The notes under the pieces were generated by a model, which was given only the letters and a program-made list of their open reading frames with translations, did no database searches and was not told the origin of the DNA. From positions 1-20,510 of IMG/VR virus record IMGVR_UViG_3300021061_000143: DNA of 20,510 nt; one strand, written 5' to 3'. The DNA is from a virus. Position numbers and translations under genes: made by a program. Of this stretch, positions 16,318 to 20,510 are shown piece after piece (the first letter of the stretch is position 1; each line of letters opens with the position of its first letter).

Positions 16318-16722
16318 CTAGAGGCTAGCTTTAAAGTTTGTGATATATACATTAGGCAGATCCATTTCTCGAAGGGCTTGCCTAACCCAAGGACGACCTG
16401 GAACCCGCCTACCAGTGCGAGTAGTCCAACCAAAGTATTGAAGGGCTGCTGGTGTCTCTCCGTTCCCGTCCCAAGCTAGTTGAGCTTTGAGGGGAGATAA
16501 GAAAGAAACATTCTGCGAATCGCGGAGATTACCCAAATCTACAATATTCCTGAAGCTACCAGATACGACTTCACCACTTCGTCTTTGAGTCACTCCAAAT
16601 CCACCATCCCAGTTTCTAGGTTGGCTGACGATCTCCTCATTCTTGTCAGCGAACTCCTGGGCAGTGGATTGGAAGGCAGAGGCGATCGCTTGATTTAGAT
16701 TCAGGTGCTTGATAATTTTCAT
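16318..16722 (-). CDS. HK97 gp10-like tail completion / neck protein
   Basis: A 134-residue basic protein. The helical start (LNQAIASAFQSTAQEFADK), a middle with RRSGEVVSGSFRNIVDLG and QLAWDGNGETPAALQYFGW, and PGRPWVRQALRE (about 111-122) resemble the HK97 gp10 / minor tail Z group, in which a late PFxxxA-type motif precedes the last helix. Such proteins complete the head-tail interface. It sits between the connector-like gene and the terminator-like gene. A 228-base spacer without a recognisable gene lies upstream. Confidence 0.55.
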   Translation of the reverse strand: MKIIKHLNLNQAIASAFQSTAQEFADKNEEIVSQPRNWDGGFGVTQRRSGEVVSGSFRNIVDLGNLRDSQNVSFLSPLKAQLAWDGNGETPAALQYFGWTTRTGRRVPGRPWVRQALREMDLPNVYITNFKASL

Positions 16723-16950
16723 CTTAGAAATACCATGTGAGAATTTACTGTTTTCTTGGTTGGTCTTAGCTATTCGATACCGCTTTTAATACTATAAGGA
16801 CTATCGAACACCTCCACCCCTTACCCCATATATCTTTGGTCGATTTCAGCTTTTTTAAATTTTTCACTAAATTAAGCTAAATCTGCTGTCAATAACTCTC
16901 CCTTATTGCAAATAACTGTGAGGCATTTTGTGGATAAATCTAGACACAAT
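16723..16950. other. 228-base spacer without a recognisable gene
   Basis: This AT-rich gap between two neck genes contains no plausible coding frame, tRNA or strong hairpin. A plus-strand TATAAT-like stretch near its left-to-right end points into the antisense strand of the connector-like gene and is probably fortuitous. The gap breaks the otherwise tight spacing of the neck genes. Confidence 0.5.
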
Positions 16951-17355
16951 TTAGGTATAATTGCTTAGTGGTTCTAGGTTATTCATCACCACGGTGGCTT
17001 CTATTCTCTCGCCAAAGTATTCGTCTAAGTTAAATCGAGATGCGATCGCAGGAGTCAAACTCGCGTCTCCTGATATTATTTCTTCCCCAACTTTTAACTC
17101 GATTCTGGCTCTCCTCTGCCGCCTCTGAGATGGTGTTAGATGACGGGGACAGACACAACGTCCCATTAGCTTGTTACCTTGCTCGTTAGCTCCTGACATG
17201 GCGCTCTCAAGCCAGTTAGACATATCTTCTATACTCACTTCCACTACTGACTCGGTAGACGAGGTAAAGATAGGCTCTCCTGTGACTGGATCGAACTCAG
17301 TTGGAGAACCGGAAGAATCTTGAAAGTAAAGCTTGCCGTTTGGTGTGTAGAGCAT
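16951..17355 (-). CDS. Possible head-tail connector / head closure protein
   Basis: A 134-residue protein. The N-terminal third is polar (LYTPNGKLYFQDSSGSPTEF); the middle has RCVCPRHLTPSQRRQRRARI; the C-terminal part ARIELKVGEEIISGD, then FNLDEYFGERIEATVVMNNL, looks like a small beta barrel. Head-closure proteins of siphoviruses are of this size and fold, and the gene is first in the series that ends in the tail tube. I see no diagnostic motif. The two cysteines in RCVCPRH could bind metal but are only one pair. The family call is weak; the reality of the gene is well supported. Confidence 0.45.
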   Translation of the reverse strand: MLYTPNGKLYFQDSSGSPTEFDPVTGEPIFTSSTESVVEVSIEDMSNWLESAMSGANEQGNKLMGRCVCPRHLTPSQRRQRRARIELKVGEEIISGDASLTPAIASRFNLDEYFGERIEATVVMNNLEPLSNYT

Positions 17356-17469
17356 GGCGTTTACTTTTAGTTTGATTTTATCTATTTAGTGGGTGTTCGA
17401 GTAAACCAACTTGAAAACTTGAAACCTTCTTGATATATAGCTTTGATAGTGATCGAGATTAAACTATTT

Positions 17470-17502
17470 AGAGGTTGTGAGGTTTGAAACCTCACAACCT
17501 CT
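17470..17502. repeat. Perfect 33-base palindrome, hairpin-forming
   Basis: AGAGGTTGTGAGGTTT is followed by one G and then its exact reverse complement. It is joined directly by a second small palindrome, CCCC GT GGGG (17503-17512), and then CCCC (17517-17520). It lies in the 279-base spacer between the macrodomain gene and the neck genes. It may be a terminator without a U tract, an RNA-stabilising hairpin, or a mobile-element end. Confidence 0.75.
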
Positions 17503-17672
17503 CCCCGTGGGGCAAACCCCTTAGAACCAAAGCTTTCATAGTAAAAGAGCAAGCATTCCGCCGTGGTAATTCTGACCCTGGATCGAACAAGCTACCAGAA
17601 CCGCTAGATGTTTTGGCAGGTATGGATTTGAGGCTTAGATCGAAGGAGCAAAAATAAACACATCTATTTCTG
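17481..17672 (+). pseudogene. Start-less coding-like frame, possible gene remnant
   Basis: A plus-strand frame is open from just after TGA (17478-17480) to TAA at 17670-17672. It has no plausible start at its beginning, yet the part from 17541 reads like protein (VKEQAFRRGNSDPGSNKLPE, then PLDVLAGMDLRLRS). The end overlaps the 3' end of the macrodomain gene by 38 bases. It could be a decayed insert or chance; I do not recognise it. Confidence 0.3.
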
Positions 17673-18087
17673 GTATCTGGATAAAAGTTGATAGAAGCAA
17701 CAGACTAACTTCTTCCCAATCTAATCCGCCATTACCGCACCCTAAAGCAGGAATGGCGATTGAATTAATTTTTAGTTGTTGAACTTCTTGAGCTAATGCT
17801 CTTAACCCAATTTCAACATCTTCTATTCTTGAATTTTCCCGCCAGTGACGTTTAGTGGGGAAGTTAATAATATATTTTGGCTGTAGTAATCCTGTTGATG
17901 TGGTGAACATCTGTCCTGGTTTTACTTCTTTGTTATGGCAAGCTTTTTCATATTGTTTGTAATTTTCAGGAAAAGCTTTTTTAAATTGCAAGGCAATACC
18001 CTTACCCATAATACCAACACAATTAACAGCATTAACCAAAGCCTCTGCTTTTGCTTCTAGTAAGTTACCTTGTCTAAATTCAATCAT
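17635..18087 (-). CDS. Stand-alone macrodomain protein, DarG/TARG1-like ADP-ribosyl hydrolase
   Basis: A 150-residue protein that is a single macrodomain. Matches to the DarG type include QGNLLEAKAEALVNAVNCVG (residues 6-25), IMGKGIALQFKKAFP (26-40), INFPTKRHWRENSR (74-87) and IPALGCGNGGLDW (112-124). Lys79 in NFPTK corresponds to the catalytic lysine of DarG macrodomains, which remove ADP-ribose from thymidine in DNA. DarG itself carries an additional C-terminal region; here only the macrodomain is present and no DarT gene stands beside it. A good AGGAG site lies 8 bases before the ATG, and TATAAT (18128-18123) lies further upstream. Relief of DarT-type defence, or removal of other ADP-ribose marks, is the likely role. 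Confidence 0.9.
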   Translation of the reverse strand: MIEFRQGNLLEAKAEALVNAVNCVGIMGKGIALQFKKAFPENYKQYEKACHNKEVKPGQMFTTSTGLLQPKYIINFPTKRHWRENSRIEDVEIGLRALAQEVQQLKINSIAIPALGCGNGGLDWEEVSLLLLSTFIQIPEIDVFIFAPSI

Positions 18088-18122
18088 TATTGATGCTCCT
18101 AATTAATACGGTATACTCTACT

Positions 18123-18128
18123 ATTATA
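18123..18128 (-). promoter_or_regulatory. Possible -10 box for the macrodomain gene
   Basis: TATAAT on the minus strand, 35 bases upstream of the macrodomain ATG, in an AT-rich spacer shared with the divergent plus-strand gene. No clear -35 box is visible. Confidence 0.35.
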
Positions 18129-18209
18129 AAACAATTAATGTGTTAGTATTTAAATACATCTCCTCAGTGAACACCTAGTTTTTAGGTCTTAGCTGCTAGG
18201 GTAGTCTAT

Positions 18210-18272
18210 ATGGCTACCATCAAATATTTAAAAATAGAAAAAGATTGGGTACTCATTTGTGAGAAAAAATAG
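18210..18272 (+). CDS. Short upstream ORF overlapping the 97-residue gene
   Basis: A 20-codon frame, MATIKYLKIEKDWVLICEKK, ends at TAG inside the next gene, overlapping its GTG start by 14 bases. The overlap suggests translational coupling or a leader peptide, since the following gene lacks a clear ribosome binding site. It may equally be the truncated end of a former partner gene. Its ATG shares a base with the GGGTAGTCTATA motif (18199-18210). Confidence 0.35.
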   Translation: MATIKYLKIEKDWVLICEKK

Positions 18273-18552
18273 GATTAAGCTTTCTGAGTTTGCCACGCTT
18301 TCGGAAAGTGAAATAGAACAGCGCTTAGTTGATATGTTTCAAGCTGCTGTCAACCCAACCCCTGAAGAGCATCAGGAACAAGAGCGAGAGGTTGATGAAC
18401 AAATTCGTGATTTTGAGACTTGTTACAAAATGTCATCCTATGAGATGAAGAGGCTTTTAAGAAGTGGTCAAATACAAGAAGACTCTGATATTTGTGATTG
18501 GTTGATGTTGTTGAACATTAAGAATCGGTTTCAAAATAAGCAAGCAGCCTAA
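18259..18552 (+). CDS. Small hypothetical protein, antitoxin-like style
   Basis: A 97-residue protein starting at GTG, the only usable start after an in-frame TAG at 18235-18237. The sequence is helical and charged (SESEIEQRLVDMFQAAV, EEHQEQEREVDEQIRDFE, then YKMSSYEMKRLLRSGQIQ and DICDWLMLLNIKNRFQ). The pattern of a glutamate-rich helix followed by an M-S-S block and an acidic D-W-L-M-L end recalls small cyanobacterial antitoxin-like proteins, but no toxin gene is next to it. It lies on the plus strand, divergent from the macrodomain gene and convergent with the DUF4942 gene. Function is not assigned. Confidence 0.65.
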   Translation: MRKNRIKLSEFATLSESEIEQRLVDMFQAAVNPTPEEHQEQEREVDEQIRDFETCYKMSSYEMKRLLRSGQIQEDSDICDWLMLLNIKNRFQNKQAA

Positions 18553-18776
18553 TTCGCCAAAACCTATACTATATAAGGGTTTTGAATTTCCCGATTTGTA
18601 ATCGGAAAAATCAATGAACCTGTTACACAATCATAAAAGGATATGATAAGGCTTCATACCCTTGCAACCTCAATACCTTCAGAATCTCTAAAACCCTTTG
18701 TAGGAAAGTCTTTAACCCTTGCAAGCAATAATTTAGTGGTATCCGATTTGAAATCGGAGTCCCCAAAAGTAGTGGT
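18553..18776. repeat. Spacer with two near-identical palindromes and short direct repeats
   Basis: The 224-base spacer between two convergent genes contains CCGATTTGTAATCGG (18591-18605) and TCCGATTTGAAATCGGA (18742-18758), which differ by one base in their 15-base core. It also contains ACCCTTGCAA twice (18658-18667 and 18715-18724). No gene is seen. The palindromes can form short hairpins and may end the convergent transcripts; the first is followed by AAAAA on the plus strand, that is, a U run on the minus strand. Confidence 0.6.
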
Positions 18777-20198
18777 TTAATGATCCGCCCCTAACCAGTT
18801 CTTTCCTTCCGCCACAGTGCGATTAAAGTCAGCCCAGACTTTCTCATCCTTAAAGTAAAGGTGAACAGTTCCCTTCTTATATACTCTAATATCAAAGAAC
18901 TCACTGCTAAACTTATCCGTCAGATCTTGGCTAACCTCATCTGATCGGTGGCAGAACTCCGATATTGAATCTCTAACTGTTTTAATGTTCCCTATATCTT
19001 TACCAGAGAGATAGCAGCAACATTTATCTAAATCTTTTAGTAAATCATCAGATCGATAATTCAGCTTAAAGCTTCCCCAAGACCACTCAACAGCGTAAGG
19101 ATGGATAATCTTTTTGGCTATCTTGTAGCTTTTGTTGGTCTTCCAGCCTTCGTTGTGGATAATGTTCTTCTCGTGGTATTGGGTGATGCGATCGAATGTG
19201 TGGATCAGACATTCTTTCATAATTTCATGTCGGTTAAGGAAGAACATTTCTAAAATAGAAATTATATTTTCTTCAGTGAATGCCATAGTTGCGTTCTGCT
19301 GCGAGAATTCCTGAAACCTCTCTTGCATCTTACTGGTGGTGATTTCAGCAATGCGAGTCTTGCTAAATACCGTAGCCCAGAATCGAGACTTCAACACTAG
19401 TAGTTGTTCATTTAGGTCATATTTGTTTTCGAGGCTCTCGCGCTGATCTTTATCTGAGGTTTGGTAAACTGGGCTGCTAACGCCTTTCATGTAGAGGTCG
19501 AGTAGCTTTTGCTGTTTATTTCGTGCTTGAAGAATTGACACAGATGCGTTGTAGCGGCTCACCAAGTCTTTGATAGCATCATTATAAGCCAGCATACTTG
19601 GGTTTATTTCTTCTTCTTTCTCTAGATGATCTTGCTTAAGGTTGAGATCTTCAAATATCTTGCTTTCATCTTGCTTGAGCTTCTTCAGATAAATTAACGC
19701 CACCTCTACGTCTGTAGGTCTTTCAGCCGTTTTGAATGCCTGTCCTATGCTTTCCCACTCACCATGCTGCGAAATCAGTTCTAGGAGGTTCTGGCGCTCT
19801 TTCGTGTGAGGATTCTTTAAGGTTTGAGCATTAACAATCGCTACTAGCTCACCACCATCCCTCAATACCTGCCAAGCTCTCATAACGTGAGTAGAACCAT
19901 TAGAGAAAGGCGGGTTCATCACAATTACTGGAAAAGTTGTGGGTTCTGAGTAGGTCAGGAAGTCAGTTCCAATAACCGTATAGCCTTTACCCTGCAAAAT
20001 AGAGCGTAATTCTGGCTCAATTTCAATCGCATAAAAGTCACTCTTGCGGTAGTAGCGTTTGTGAGTGTTCTTTATTTCATCTAGTAAATCGCCTTTGCCA
20101 GCACTCGGATCAAGTATGGGCGTTCCCCATTTCTTGATCTTAGCCGCCATTTGAGCTATTACAGGCTGGGGAGTGGGGAAGAATTCTGAATTGAACAT
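18777..20198 (-). CDS. DUF4942-type protein with N-terminal adenine methyltransferase-like domain
   Basis: A 473-residue two-part protein. The N-terminal ~170 residues form a SAM-dependent methyltransferase: FFPTPQPVIAQMA (6-18), motif I LDPSAGKGDLLDEI (29-42), acidic loop EIEPEL (59-64), and catalytic motif IV NPPF (95-98). A charged linker with coiled-coil character follows (about 175-250). The C-terminal part (about 260-470) resembles DUF4942, ending in FDIRVYKKGTVHLYFKDEKV. Phages and plasmids carry such fusions; NPPF suggests N6-adenine methylation, but the DUF4942 role is unknown. It is the second DNA-methyltransferase-like gene of the window. A 12-bp inverted repeat surrounds its probable -10 box. 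Confidence 0.85.
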   Translation of the reverse strand: MFNSEFFPTPQPVIAQMAAKIKKWGTPILDPSAGKGDLLDEIKNTHKRYYRKSDFYAIEIEPELRSILQGKGYTVIGTDFLTYSEPTTFPVIVMNPPFSNGSTHVMRAWQVLRDGGELVAIVNAQTLKNPHTKERQNLLELISQHGEWESIGQAFKTAERPTDVEVALIYLKKLKQDESKIFEDLNLKQDHLEKEEEINPSMLAYNDAIKDLVSRYNASVSILQARNKQQKLLDLYMKGVSSPVYQTSDKDQRESLENKYDLNEQLLVLKSRFWATVFSKTRIAEITTSKMQERFQEFSQQNATMAFTEENIISILEMFFLNRHEIMKECLIHTFDRITQYHEKNIIHNEGWKTNKSYKIAKKIIHPYAVEWSWGSFKLNYRSDDLLKDLDKCCCYLSGKDIGNIKTVRDSISEFCHRSDEVSQDLTDKFSSEFFDIRVYKKGTVHLYFKDEKVWADFNRTVAEGKNWLGADH

Positions 20199-20201
20199 TA
20201 A

Positions 20202-20248
20202 TTTATAGTCTACTAATTAAATTATAAAATAAAAGGGTAGACTATAAA
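20202..20248. promoter_or_regulatory. Inverted repeat flanking a -10-like box upstream of the DUF4942 gene
   Basis: TTTATAGTCTAC (20202-20213) and GTAGACTATAAA (20237-20248) are perfect 12-bp inverted arms around a 23-base spacer; with a 2-base insertion the similarity extends through ATTAA. A minus-strand TATAAT (20226-20221) lies between the arms, 4 to 28 bases before the DUF4942 ATG. This fits an operator over a promoter, or an mRNA hairpin at the start codon. Confidence 0.6.
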
Positions 20249-20250
20249 AA

Positions 20251-20502
20251 TTAATCTGGTAAGTCTTCTTTGTTCGGACCCGGTAAGATATCATCAGTAA
20301 AGAGCATATCTTTTGCGTACAATCTACCTGTTACGCTCAAAACACTACCGCAACCAACGCCAATAAGCTTAACTATGGTTGAGATTTTGAGTTGGTTTTT
20401 ATCTATTGCTTCGGATAATTCAGGGGCGATCGCTACAATAGCAGTTAGTACAATTCCCCAAAAAGTCCTACTTTTGAAAAGTGATTTTTTAGATATCATC
20501 AT
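20251..20502 (-). CDS. Small membrane protein, holin candidate
   Basis: An 83-residue protein with a basic N-terminus (MMISKKSLFKSRTFW), a hydrophobic segment at about 14-30 (FWGIVLTAIVAIAPEL), a short polar turn, a second weaker hydrophobic segment at about 42-58 (STIVKLIGVGCGSVLSV) and an acidic end. The size, two segments and charged ends resemble small phage holins, which open the membrane for the lysis enzyme. No endolysin gene is seen, but it could lie beyond the right edge. A second ATG directly follows the first, so the true start may be 20499. The holin function is a guess from topology. Confidence 0.5.
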   Translation of the reverse strand: MMISKKSLFKSRTFWGIVLTAIVAIAPELSEAIDKNQLKISTIVKLIGVGCGSVLSVTGRLYAKDMLFTDDILPGPNKEDLPD

Positions 20503-20510
20503 AAAATTAA

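Noticed and set aside
16940-16960. Plus-strand TATAAT as promoter
   Set aside because: It has no suitable -35 box and points into the antisense strand of a structural gene.
17520-17634. tRNA or attachment site beside the palindrome
   Set aside because: No cloverleaf, CCA end or T-loop consensus can be drawn, and no matching second copy of a potential attachment core is visible in the window.
1-20510. CRISPR array or insertion sequence
   Set aside because: No regularly spaced direct repeats and no transposase frame were seen on either strand.

Overview
The window carries part of the late (structural) region of a tailed, siphovirus-like phage or prophage, most likely of a filamentous cyanobacterium. 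The host guess rests on six perfect GCGATCGC (HIP1) palindromes, far more than chance predicts in this AT-rich sequence, and on the general look of several small hypothetical proteins. No integrase, capsid, portal or terminase gene is visible, so a free phage and a prophage cannot be told apart here. There is no RNA gene or CRISPR array, and no gene-free stretch exceeds 300 bases.

Layout, read in the main (minus) transcription direction from the right edge: a small two-helix membrane protein (holin candidate, 20502-20251); a DUF4942-type protein with an N-terminal adenine methyltransferase-like domain (20198-18777); a repeat-bearing spacer and one plus-strand gene (18259-18552); a stand-alone DarG-type macrodomain (18087-17635); three head-tail joining proteins (17355-15892); a plus-strand orphan (15638-15895); the probable tail tube gene (15550-14780) and a 73-residue companion; a plus-strand cassette with a BRO-type antirepressor and a small acidic protein (13533-14488); an Rnl5-like RNA ligase (13374-12382); a hypothetical protein; a beta-class DNA methyltransferase (11879-11136); a tail assembly chaperone pair joined by a programmed -1 frameshift (11105-10045); a hypothetical protein; and a giant tape measure gene that starts at 9455 and runs off the left edge, still open after 3,151 codons.

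The structural genes follow the usual siphovirus order (neck, tail terminator, tube, G/GT chaperone, tape measure). Into this order are inserted genes for nucleic-acid modification, RNA sealing and reversal of ADP-ribosylation, plus plus-strand 'morons' with their own hairpins and promoter-like sites. These inserts look like a dispersed set of counter-defence or repair functions.

The strongest observations are a predicted alpha/beta-hydrolase domain (Ser494, Asp558, His611) inside the tape measure protein, a textbook GGGAAAA slippery site with a 6-nt spacer and a long stem, and the DarG-like macrodomain and RNA ligase carried among tail genes.
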